A stretch of DNA of 64,000 nucleotides from a bacterium (GTDB lineage: Bacteria; Hinthialibacterota; Hinthialibacteria; H5-UNCL2): assembly GCA_015075175.1 (NCBI GenBank), contig JABTUV010000005.1:186001-250000 (forward strand), written 5' to 3'. The notes under the pieces were generated by a model. That model did not search any database and was not told the DNA's origin. It worked only from the letters and a program-made list of their open reading frames with translations. Below, in pieces: positions 9,035 to 17,754 of the stretch. How positions within the stretch are numbered: the stretch's first letter is position 1; the number at the start of each line of letters is the position of its first letter. Made by a program: the position numbers and the translations under genes.

Positions 9035-9895
9035 CTACCCGCCGCTCGGGATTTCGATTCTGAAGCTGTGGTCGGCGGGTTGATAGATGCCGTAGGCGTG
9101 GTCGTACTGCCAGGCGGGCAGGACCTGGACGCGCGCCACGCTGCCGTTGACTTGCACCTGCCGGTGGTCTTCACGATGCGTGTGTCCGTGCACGATCCAC
9201 TGATGGCCGCGTTTGGCCAGGCGCAGATACTCCTCTTCGGGTACTTCGATGGTTTCGCGCGGCTTGGCGCGGTTGATCTCCTTGCTCTTCTCCGTCATCT
9301 CGCCCGCGATGCGCCGGCGCACCGCCAGCGGCAAATACACCAGGCACGACAGCGTCACCCGGTTGCGGATCATGCGGCGGAAGCGCTGGTAGGCGTGGTC
9401 GTTGACGCACAACTCGTCGCCGTGCCCCAGGTAGAAGGAATCCCCGTTGATGGCGACGGAGAGGCTGCGGTCCAGGATGGCCACGCTGCCGGCGAAATCG
9501 CGGCTGCGCGACAGAAGAAAGTCCCGGTTGCCCACGAAGATCATCACGCGGCAGCCGGAGACCGCCAGCTTGTTGATCTCCTCGACGACCGGGCCGTAGG
9601 CAGGCTCTTCTTTCACCGTCCGATAGCACCACACGTGGAAGAGGTCGCCGAGGAAGTAGAGTCCGGCGACGTGCTCGCGGCCGGCGCGGCGCAAGCATTC
9701 GAGCATTTTGGAGAGTCCCTCCGGCGCCCGCGGATGCAGGTGGGCGTCGGCGATGAACCAATGTACCCCGTGTTTCACAAGCCCCGGCGCCGACAGCCGC
9801 ACGCAGTCCTCGCCGGCCCGGCGTCCTTGCTCCTCTTGTGCATGGAAAGATGCCCCTGAGAGCAGGATTGTCCGGCGGGTGTGGGGGCATGTCAA
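9035..9895 (-). CDS. lpxH: LpxH-like UDP-2,3-diacylglucosamine diphosphatase
   Basis: This metallophosphoesterase hydrolyses UDP-2,3-diacylglucosamine to lipid X in lipid A synthesis at the inner face of the cytoplasmic membrane. Every family motif is visible: HWFIADAHLH (D-x-H), LYFLGDLFHVW (G-D), VMIFVGNRDFLLS (G-N-R-D-F), YLGHGDELCVNDHAYQRFRR (the LpxH-specific block) and IVHGHTHR. The 286-aa frame is longer than the usual ~240 aa, because about 40 residues precede the first motif. A GTG at 9778, close before HWFIAD, is a plausible real start. The gene is the main evidence that the cell has an LPS outer membrane. An AT-rich stretch with a -10-like TATAAT (minus strand, 9948-9943) lies upstream. 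Confidence 0.85.
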   Translation of the reverse strand: MTCPHTRRTILLSGASFHAQEEQGRRAGEDCVRLSAPGLVKHGVHWFIADAHLHPRAPEGLSKMLECLRRAGREHVAGLYFLGDLFHVWCYRTVKEEPAYGPVVEEINKLAVSGCRVMIFVGNRDFLLSRSRDFAGSVAILDRSLSVAINGDSFYLGHGDELCVNDHAYQRFRRMIRNRVTLSCLVYLPLAVRRRIAGEMTEKSKEINRAKPRETIEVPEEEYLRLAKRGHQWIVHGHTHREDHRQVQVNGSVARVQVLPAWQYDHAYGIYQPADHSFRIEIPSGG

Positions 9896-10443
9896 GCTTC
9901 ACGTGGTCGGGAAGCGCATGAATTTCATGTATTGGACATTATAAGTGATAATATCGATAATGATAGTAAAGGGCGGCGCTAAGCCGTCATGGCGAGCGCA
10001 GGGCGGAAGATTTCTCCCTTCGGTCGAAATGACAGTTGAGTCGAAATGACAGTTGAGTCGAAATGACAGTTGATCCGAAATGACAGTTGATCCGAAATGA
10101 CAGTTGATCCGAAATGACAGCTGATCCGAAATGACAGCTAATCCGAAAAGACAGGGGTGCTTGCCGGCGATGATCAGGTGGTCGCGCGCCATGAAGCGGC
10201 GCGCTGTCCCCACCCTCCCCCTCACCCGTTCGTCTGCGGCGGCGGACGAACGACCTCTGCCCTTGGGAGAGGTGAAGAACTCCGCAGCCGCAAGTTCTGG
10301 CGGCTGCACGTTGGCAGTTCCCAGGGTTGCGCGGGCGGGCGAGGCGTGGCAGAATAGCGGCCACTTGCCGGCGGTACAAATGCGCCGTCGGGCGCGGGGG
10401 AGAAACGGTTGATATACTGTATGCGTAGCAGCTGGGAGGGGCC
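9896..10443. repeat. Spacer with 17-bp tandem array (family B) and a Leu/Arg-type intergenic repeat
   Basis: No gene was seen. 9930-9970 is AT-rich and may carry the lpxH promoter. 10011-10154 is the family B array described separately. Around 10205-10290 the phrases CCCCTCACCCG and CCTCTGCCCTTGGGAGAGG belong to the widespread intergenic repeat type that also occurs at 47127-47165. TATACT at 10413-10418 could be a -10 for the next gene, but no -35 is convincing. Confidence 0.6.
10011..10154. repeat. Family B repeat end amplified as eight 17-bp tandem units
   Basis: GATTTCTCCCTTCGGTCGAAATGACAG is one arm of the dispersed family B repeat. Its last bases (CGAAATGACAG) plus a 6-base linker recur at 10025, 10042, 10059, 10076, 10093, 10110, 10127 and 10144, exactly 17 bases apart. 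The linker is TTGAGT in the first units, TTGATC later, and CTGATC/CTAATC at the far end. Confidence 0.9.
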
Positions 10444-11412
10444 ATGAAGAGCGTCTACGTGAAGGACCTGGCGATGGGCCAACCGGTAGACGGCCTCTTC
10501 GTGGTGAGTCGGGCCGGATTGCGCAGCTACTCAGGCGGGCAGTTCCTCTCCCTGCGGCTGGCGGACAAGACCGGAAAGGTGGATGGCGTGGTCTGGGACC
10601 GCGCGGAGGACGTGTATCAATCGGTCGCGGTCGGCCGTCCCGTGCGCGTAGTGGGCAAGGTGGGCCAGTACCAGGGAAACCTTCAGGTCACCGTGGACAA
10701 GTTGGTCGCGGAGGTGGACCCGAGCGAGGTGGATCCCGAGGATTTCCTGGCGCGCGCTCCCATTGACCTGGAGAAGACGGCGCAGGAACTGTGCGAGTTG
10801 GCGGCTTCCCAGGAGAATGCGCATCTGCGCGCCCTCTGGAAGCACTTCGTCCAGGAGGAAAGGCCGCTGTGGGAGGCGTTTCAAAAAGCGCCCGGCGGCA
10901 AGCTGTGGCATCACGGGTATCTGGGCGGGCTTTTGGAGCATACCTTGTCCGTCTGCCGCTGCGCGTTGCGCATCGCGGACGGCTATCCCGGCGTGGACCG
11001 GGACGTGCTCTTGACGGCGGGGCTTTTTCACGACTTGGGCAAGGCGGAGGAGTTCTCGTACGACACCATGATCGATTACACCGACTCGGGCCGCCTCATC
11101 GGGCACCTGGTGCTGTCGGTGGTGCGGGTGGAGAAGATGATCGGGCGGTTGCCCGATTTTCCCGAGTCGCTGCGCAACCAGGTTGTTCACTGCATGTTGG
11201 CGCATCATGGGGAGACGGAGCAGTCGCCCATGCAGGCGATGACGCGGGAGGCGTTGATTCTCTATCACGCCGACCATCTGGACGCGCATCTCAACGCCTA
11301 CCAGCGGGAGATGGAGAAGGCGCGGGCGGCGGGCAAGACCTGGACGGACTACATCAATCTGATCGGACGTTTTCTTTATGCCGGTAACGGCCAGCAGCAG
11401 ACACAAGGTTGA
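10444..11412 (+). CDS. yhaM: YhaM-family 3'-5' exoribonuclease (OB fold plus HD domain)
   Basis: 322 aa, close to the 314 aa of Bacillus YhaM, with the same order: an N-terminal OB-fold nucleic-acid-binding part (residues 1-95, SLRLADKTGKVDGVVWD) and a metal-dependent HD domain. The HD motifs are visible as WHHGYLGGLLEHTLSV, LFHDLGKAEEF, CMLAHHGETEQSP and LILYHADHLDAHL. The family trims RNA (and single-stranded DNA) from the 3' end. A good ribosome site (GGGAGGGGCC) precedes the ATG. The next gene overlaps its end by 35 bases, so the two are probably translated together although no functional link is known. Confidence 0.85.
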   Translation: MKSVYVKDLAMGQPVDGLFVVSRAGLRSYSGGQFLSLRLADKTGKVDGVVWDRAEDVYQSVAVGRPVRVVGKVGQYQGNLQVTVDKLVAEVDPSEVDPEDFLARAPIDLEKTAQELCELAASQENAHLRALWKHFVQEERPLWEAFQKAPGGKLWHHGYLGGLLEHTLSVCRCALRIADGYPGVDRDVLLTAGLFHDLGKAEEFSYDTMIDYTDSGRLIGHLVLSVVRVEKMIGRLPDFPESLRNQVVHCMLAHHGETEQSPMQAMTREALILYHADHLDAHLNAYQREMEKARAAGKTWTDYINLIGRFLYAGNGQQQTQG

Positions 11413-14400
11413 GCTCGCGCTGGAGCGGGAGCTCTTGCGGCTGCGGCGGCGGCTGCGGCTGCGGGCGCTGGCCTGGGGCTTTTTCTCCGCGGTGGTCGTG
11501 GCGGGTGTGGGCGGGGCGGCGCTGGCCTTGGCCCATCCCCTCGTGGCCTCGCACCTGGCGCTGTCTGGAACCGCCGCGCTGGCCTTCCTGGCTCTGGTCG
11601 GCTGGGGCCTTGCGCGGCTCGCCTTGGCTCCCCTCTGGGAACCGCTGCCTGCCGACCGCCTGCTGTCCGCCGTCGAGCACCGCAATCCCGAACTCTACGA
11701 GCGCCTCTCGACTGCGTTGTATCTCTATCGCAGCGACGAGGTAGACAAGTATCGCTTCTCGCCGGAGCTGGTGCGGGCGACGCTGTCGTTCGCGGAGGCG
11801 CGGGCGGAGCTGGGCGAGCTGCGGCAGGGCTTCTCGTGGCGGCCCGTGCTCTATCCGCTGGCGTGGTGCACCATGGTGGTCGCCTTGTGGGGAGGGTTGT
11901 ACATGCTGCGCGATCGCTGGGTGTTACCCGCCTGGACGGGCTATCGGAGCGCGCTGGTGGGCCATTTTCCCGCCGAGCCGCCGCTGCGGTTTACCACCAG
12001 CGGCGACCTGTACGTGCGGCCCGGCCAGGCGACCGAGATCGGCGCGCGCGTGCTGGGGGATGCGCCGGGCAAGATGCTGTTGGAGTTGATCGGGCCGGAC
12101 GAGACGCGCCGGCTGGTGGAAGGTGAGGCGCGCGGGGCGACCACGTACTTTCAGATTCCGCCGATTGCGGCCGATCACAGTTACCGCGTGTTTGCGGGCG
12201 GCCATTTCAGCCGCGAGCATCGGTTGACGCTCTTGGTTCCGCCGCGGATTGTGCGCTGGCGTTGGACGATCACGCCGCCCGGGTATACCGGGCTGGCGGT
12301 GGAACGGGTGGTGACGCCGTCGCGGCGCATTTCCGCGCCGGTGGGCAGCTGGGGCGAGTTGTCGGCGGAATGCAACTGGCCGCTGGCGCGCGTGGCGACG
12401 CGGGGCGGCCTGCTCAATGTCTCCGTTGATGCCGGCCATCCACGCGAGCTGGTGGGGGCGATGGAGTTCGCCTCAGCCGCGGCGGTGGTCGTCCGGCTGG
12501 AGGACGTGTTCGGCCAGATCGCGGACGAGACGCTGGAGGTTTCGCTGGTGCCCGACCATCCGCCGGAGGTGGCGCTGTCGTTTCCGCCGCGGTTGTGGCA
12601 TCCGCCGGACAAGACGACGAGCGCGCGGCTGGAGTGGGCGGCCACGGACGACTATGGCGTGGACTCGGCCACGTTGGTCTTCCGCATCAACGCCAGCGAG
12701 GCCAACGAGGATCGCGTGGGGTTGTACGGACCGGGGGTGGTGGCGGGGACGGTCGAGGCCACGACCAACGGGTTCATCGGGGGCTACCTCTGGGACCTGG
12801 CGCCGCTGCGGTTGTTGCCGGGGGATGAAGTCAACTACTGGGTGGAGGCGAGCGATCGGCGTCCGGCGCCGGGCGGGCCCAACCTGGGCCGCTCGGGGGT
12901 GCATACGCTGCGCATTCCGTCGCTTCTGGAGCAGTACTCGGACCAGTTCGAGAGCCAGGCGGCGCAGCTGGAGAGCATGGAGGACCTGTTGGAGCGACAG
13001 CGGGCGCTGGCGGAGCGGGTCAAGCAAATCCGCCGCAACCTGGAGGAGAAGCAGCGCAACATCATGCTGGGCAAGGAGCGGCCGGAGAGCGCCTGGGAGG
13101 AGGAGAAGGCGCTGGAGGAGGCGCTGCGCGACCAGGAGGCGCTGGAGCGGCAGATGGAGCGGCTGCGGGAGGCCGCCCAGGAGAGCCTGTCGGTGGGCGA
13201 GGAGGAGCGCCGTCGCGCCACTCGCACCGAGGAGAAACGCAAGAAGATCAACGAACTGTTGGAGCAAATATTAGACGAAAAGGCCAAGGCGCTGCGCAAT
13301 CGCATGCGCGAGGCCATCGAAGAGATGGCCCGCCAGATGGACGCGCGCCAGCTGGAGACGCTGGAAATCGACATGGAGGAATACGAACAGCAACTGGATC
13401 GGCTGCTGGACCAGTTGCAGAACCTATACACGGAGCGGCAAGTCGAGCAGATGCTGGAGCGGGCGCAGGAGCTGGCCGAAGCGCAGCGCGAGATCAGCGA
13501 GCGCACCGAGGATGCGCGCGACCTGGGCGAGGAGGCGCAGTCGAAGGAGGAGCTGGCGCGACAGGAGGAGTTTCTGGCGCAGGAGCTGGAGGAATTGGCG
13601 CAGCAACTGGAGCGGCTGGCGGAACGGAACGCCGAGTCGAACCCGGAGCGCAGCGAGATGCTGCAGAAGGCGGCGGACGAGCTGCGGCAGAGCGGGGTGA
13701 CTGAAGATGTAGAGAAGGCGATGGAGGAGCTGCGGCAGGAGCAGTTCTCGCAGTCGCTGCAGAGCCAGCGGCAGGCGCAGGGCAAGATGGACCAGCTGGC
13801 CTCACGGATGCAGCAGATGCAGGAGGCGATGGGCGGGCCGGACATGCAGATGGACATCGAGAAGATCGGGGCGGTCGCGCGGCGGGCGCTGTACCTGTCG
13901 CATCGGCACGAGGCGACGGTGGTGGCGCCGCTGTTTGATCTTTCGCGCACCTCGCGCTGGTCGGAGGCGGGCCAGCAGAGGATCAGCCGGGAGCTGGACA
14001 GTTATCGGGCGGAGACGGCGCGGCTGGTGGCGTTGTTGGACGAGGCGATGCGGGAGGTGCCGTTCGTGGACGACCGGGCGGGGCGGGCCTTGGCCGGCGC
14101 GTTGCGGACGTTCCGGCAGAGCGTGCGCGCGGCCGAGGACGAGCAGCCGGCCAGCGCGCTGCCGGCCGCCAACCAGGCGCTGCGGTTTCTCAACGAGACG
14201 GTGCGCGCGCTCCTGGACAGCCTGTCGCAGATGCAGTCGATGCAGCAGATGATGCAGCCGGGCGGCCAGGAAGCGACCCAACAGATGCTGGAGCAACTGG
14301 CGCAGCGGCAGCGCAGCCTGGGTCAGCGCCTGCAGCGCCTGCAGGCCGCGCCGCGCGACAAACCCGGCTGGCAGGAGATGATGGACCGCATGGCCGAAGA

Positions 14401-14806
14401 GCAGAAGGCCATCCGCGAGGAGCTGGAGGGGCTGTCGGAGCAATTGGAGAAGAGCAAGGAGCAGCTGGGCGAGGCGGGCGAGGCGGCGGAGGACATGAAG
14501 GAGGCCGAGGAGCTCCTGCGCCAGCACCATCCCGATGATCCGCGCCTGAAGGAAAAGCAGGAGCAGATACTGGAGAAGCTCCTGCAGGGGGGCAAGTCGC
14601 TGAAGCGGGACGAGTTCGAGAAGGAGCGGCAGTCGGAGGTCGCCAAAAAGTATCCGCGGCCCGAGGTGTTGGATCGGGCGGGTCCGGGGCGCGACCTGCA
14701 GCGTACGCTCCTGCGGCGGGCGGAGGGGCTGGAGGATGAGAATCTGTCGCCGCGCCTGCGCGCCCCCGCGTCCAATTATTTCAGAAACCTGGCGGAAGAA
14801 CTATGA
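11378..14806 (+). CDS. DUF4175-like membrane protein with long coiled coils, 1142 aa
   Basis: The N-terminus carries two membrane helices (about residues 30-52 and 60-80, VVVAGVGGAALALAHPLV and a following segment) and a third near 155-175. Beta-rich Ig-like parts follow (residues 190-500, including WRWTITPPGYTGLA and LEWAATDDYGVDSATLVFRI). From about 510 to 870 and 950 to 1090 the protein is Glu/Gln/Arg-rich coiled coil. The layout matches the DUF4175 group found beside MoxR/VWA (Bat-like) genes, where a TPR protein often follows, as it does here. The role is not established; envelope-associated scaffolding is a guess. It overlaps the next gene by 4 bases (ATGA). Confidence 0.65.
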   Translation: MPVTASSRHKVELALERELLRLRRRLRLRALAWGFFSAVVVAGVGGAALALAHPLVASHLALSGTAALAFLALVGWGLARLALAPLWEPLPADRLLSAVEHRNPELYERLSTALYLYRSDEVDKYRFSPELVRATLSFAEARAELGELRQGFSWRPVLYPLAWCTMVVALWGGLYMLRDRWVLPAWTGYRSALVGHFPAEPPLRFTTSGDLYVRPGQATEIGARVLGDAPGKMLLELIGPDETRRLVEGEARGATTYFQIPPIAADHSYRVFAGGHFSREHRLTLLVPPRIVRWRWTITPPGYTGLAVERVVTPSRRISAPVGSWGELSAECNWPLARVATRGGLLNVSVDAGHPRELVGAMEFASAAAVVVRLEDVFGQIADETLEVSLVPDHPPEVALSFPPRLWHPPDKTTSARLEWAATDDYGVDSATLVFRINASEANEDRVGLYGPGVVAGTVEATTNGFIGGYLWDLAPLRLLPGDEVNYWVEASDRRPAPGGPNLGRSGVHTLRIPSLLEQYSDQFESQAAQLESMEDLLERQRALAERVKQIRRNLEEKQRNIMLGKERPESAWEEEKALEEALRDQEALERQMERLREAAQESLSVGEEERRRATRTEEKRKKINELLEQILDEKAKALRNRMREAIEEMARQMDARQLETLEIDMEEYEQQLDRLLDQLQNLYTERQVEQMLERAQELAEAQREISERTEDARDLGEEAQSKEELARQEEFLAQELEELAQQLERLAERNAESNPERSEMLQKAADELRQSGVTEDVEKAMEELRQEQFSQSLQSQRQAQGKMDQLASRMQQMQEAMGGPDMQMDIEKIGAVARRALYLSHRHEATVVAPLFDLSRTSRWSEAGQQRISRELDSYRAETARLVALLDEAMREVPFVDDRAGRALAGALRTFRQSVRAAEDEQPASALPAANQALRFLNETVRALLDSLSQMQSMQQMMQPGGQEATQQMLEQLAQRQRSLGQRLQRLQAAPRDKPGWQEMMDRMAEEQKAIREELEGLSEQLEKSKEQLGEAGEAAEDMKEAEELLRQHHPDDPRLKEKQEQILEKLLQGGKSLKRDEFEKERQSEVAKKYPRPEVLDRAGPGRDLQRTLLRRAEGLEDENLSPRLRAPASNYFRNLAEEL

Positions 14807-17403
14807 CCGTACTGCGCTTAAACTGTTTCTCTGTCATTTCGACCGCAGGGAGAAATCTCGTCCTGTGTGGAGTGCGGCTGCCAGCTGCCGCGCTGCTTGT
14901 GGTATGGCTGGCGCCGGCCTGGGTACAGGTTTCACAGTCCGATCTGTCGCAGGTGCTGCGGCTGAAGGCGCAGGGGCAGATACCGGCGGCCTACAGCCTG
15001 GTGCAAAACCGGCTGGCGCAGCCCAACCTGCCGACGGCGGAGCGGATGCAATGGCAGGAGCAACTGGCGCTGCTCTTGACGCAAATGGGGCGGCACGCGG
15101 AGGCGCGCGAGGCGATGCAGAAAATCGGGGAGCTGCCGGGCTTCGCCGAGAGCGCCTACGCGCATCGGGTTCCCTCGTTTCTGGCCGACAGTTTTCTGGC
15201 GGAGGGCCAGCGGGACGCGGCGGTAGCGGCGCTGTTGCGGGCGCTGGAGGCGATCCCTTCCGCCAGCCGCAGCCGGCCCGAGGCCTTGGAGCTGCGGGCC
15301 AAGCTGGCCAGCATGAGATTTTCCACCGGCGACTACGTGCGGGCCGCCTCGGAGCTGCTGGAGCTCATGGACCATCCCGAGCTGCCGCGGCGCGACAACG
15401 CCGCCCGCATGTTGATCCAGCTTTACGCCGTCGAGGTGCTTACCGACGCGCACTAGAATGGCTCCACAAACAGCTGCCAGAAGAAAACACCAGCTACCAA
15501 TTGTTGAGCAGTGCTGGCAGACGCCTATCAGGGGCAGAAGAAAAAAAGAAGGCAACCGACCTGTACCGCAGAATCGCGCAGCGGCACCCCGACACGCTGT
15601 TGCAGCACTCTCTCATTACCTAAGGCCCATTTAGCCCAGGAGAAAACTGGCAGACCTCGCAGAAAGGTCGTACGGCAGAAAGCAGAGAAAGCAGCAGGCA
15701 GCCTGCAAAGCCAACGCCTAGCTATTGTCGCAAGTACCAGTTGGAGAAACAAAATTCGAGGAGGCACTGGCAGTGCTGGGCCAGTCGAAGAGAACGCGGC
15801 AACTGGCGCCGAACAAACGAACCTGCTGTTCAAACGAAGCCGGTACCAGAAAGCCGCCGCCCATCACGAGGCTCTACTGAAGACACGCCCAGCGACTCGA
15901 ACACAATCGAGCCAACCAGCTACCTCAAAGCTGAATCAGCAGGAGAAGCAACAGCGCGGCCTAAACGCTGGTCGCATAGCCCCCGCCGCCAGCCAGAACA
16001 GCTACCAACAACTCTCAGAGCACGTATACCAGCACCACAACGCAACGCGAAGCGCTGGACGCGCTACGCAAACGCACCGCCTCCCGCAGCGCTCTCCTCC
16101 ACCGCCAACATAGCCTACCTCTGGCTGGTGCAGGGCGACTATGCACGCGCTTGAAGCGTTTTCCAGTACGTGCTGGTCGTCGGCAATTCGAAGTTCATCA
16201 ACAGCAACATTTTCAATACATCCGCAGCAGCGAGGAGCAGGAGGAGCTGTTGGCGGCCGTCAACCAATTGTACAGAACAGCAGGGCAGGCTAATCAAACC
16301 CAGTGGCTGTGGTTGACCCAGGACCTGCAGGCGCAAATCCTGGTGAAGATTGGGGCGTTATGAGAGGCCCTGGCAGAAACAGAAGGCGGCAGAGAACCGC
16401 AATGCAGAAATTTATCAACTGGGGGCGCTATTCGAGCGAACAAGCGCGCCAAGTAAACAATGTGTGGGCGTATCACCAAAAGCCAAAGCAGGCGCCGGTG
16501 GATTACGCCGGCATGATCCTGCACGTGGCGCGGTTGGAGCACTCGCTGGGACGACTGGAGGAGGCGCGGCGCACGCTGGACGATGCCTCCGCGCTCTTGT
16601 CCGGGGACCCCCGCGGGCTTTCCGCCGAGATGCTCTTTCTGCGCGCGCGCCTGCTCTTGGACTTGAAGGAAGCCGGTCCGGCGCTGGCGCTCCTGTCGCA
16701 GCCGGCGGCGACCGCGGCGCTGGCGCACAGTCCGCAGCGGCTGGAGGAGGCGCAACTATATCGGGGCGAGGCCTACAGCATGCTCGGCAGTCTGCCCCGC
16801 GCGCGCGCCGAACTCCTGCCCCTGGCCGACTCGCCCCAGCGCAACCTACGGCTCCTGGCCCGCTTTCATCTGGGCAACCTCCATTTGTGGCAGAATGAAC
16901 CCGACCAGGCGGTGGAATTCTACAGCGACATTCTCGAAAACGAACTGGGCCACGAGCTGGCCAACGACGTTTTGGACATGGCGGTCTCGGCCAAGCTGTA
17001 CAGCCCGGAGGAGATGGGCCATTACAGTTTGGCGCTGCTTTACAGCTGGCAGGGACGGCGGGACGACGCGGTCGAGGAGTGGCGGATGCTGGCGGCGCTG
17101 GCGGGGAGGGGACCTGGCGGCGCACGCGTTGGCGGAAGCGGCGACATCTTCGCCGCTTCCGGCGACCTGGCTTCCGCCTCCGCCGAGTTCGCCAAGGCCC
17201 TGCGCTTCGCCCAGAACGCCGACGTGGTCGGGCGCATTCGCTGGGCCATGCTGGAAGAGGTTGAGCGCAAGCAGCGGGGCGAAGTCGCCCGGCCCGAGTA
17301 TGAGAAACTGATCGTGGACTTTCCGGATACCCTGTTCGCCGATCTGGCGCGCCGCAGGCTGCAGGCGGAGAAACCCAAGCCTCCGGTGGAGCCTCGACCC
17401 TGA
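14803..17403 (+). pseudogene. TPR-repeat protein, frame-scrambled in the middle
   Basis: Two clean blocks of TPR-like helices, 14803-15456 (LLLTQMGRHAEAREAMQKIG and similar) and about 16440-17403 (LHLWQNEPDQAVEFYSDIL and similar), flank a ~1-kb stretch where fragments appear in changing frames. These include EKKKATDLYRRIAQRHPDTL (frame 3, about 15540), ADAYQGQKKK (frame 1) and AYLWLVQGDYARA (about 16115). They are recognisable TPR pieces, so one long TPR protein of roughly 850 aa is likely. The scrambled part is unusually A/C-rich. The first residues come from a family B repeat (SVISTAGRNL), so the annotated start may be displaced. Its ATGA overlap with the DUF4175-like gene suggests a shared operon and envelope role. 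Confidence 0.6.
14831..14863 (+). repeat. Family B repeat copy at the start of the TPR gene
   Basis: TGTCATTTCGACCGCAGGGA followed by GAAATCTCG is one arm of family B. It is read in frame as VISTAGRNL, nine codons after the ATG. It replaces the expected signal-peptide start, and the hydrophobic segment comes after it. Confidence 0.75.
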
Positions 17404-17754
17404 CGGCTTCTCTTAATCTTACTCTTAATCTTGATCACAATCGCACCTCGATTGCGCGCACCGAGCACCACCGGGCGTAGGGTGGGTTCCACCCACCGTC
17501 GTCGCGCGAGGCCTGCATGGTGGCCAGTGGGAGCGTGCAGGCCGCATGGTACAGACCTCCAGGCCCGTGGCTCGGGCAGGAAGCCTGACCCGAGTGCGAC
17601 CGGGCGCGATCCGAGTTGGCATCCTTGCAAGAGCACGAGTAAGATTAAGATTAAGAGAAAGAGCAAGATTAAGAGCAAGATTAAGAGCAAGAGCAAGATT
17701 AAGATTAAGAGTAAGATTAAGATTAAGATTAGGATTAGGGGTTGCGCCGCCGCA
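17404..17754. repeat. Spacer flanked by inverted hexamer-rich arrays (family G)
   Basis: CTTCTCTTAATCTTACTCTT (from 17405) on the left and the complementary AAGATTAAGATTAAGAGAAA type array (17640-17740) on the right are inverted relative to each other. The units are AAGATT, AAGAGC and AAGAGT in irregular order. Between them lies a GTAGGGTGGGTTCCACCCAC palindrome (17477-17496) and unrecognised DNA. The right array also encodes the low-complexity SKIKIKRKSKIK seen in one frame; this is not taken as a gene. Confidence 0.75.

Noticed and set aside
15457-16440. Horizontally acquired low-GC insert
   Set aside because: TPR fragments of the same protein continue through the patch, so it is not foreign DNA.
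17640-17740. Lys/Ser/Ile-rich peptide read from the plus strand
   Set aside because: It is only the translation of the AAGATTAAGAGC-type repeat array.
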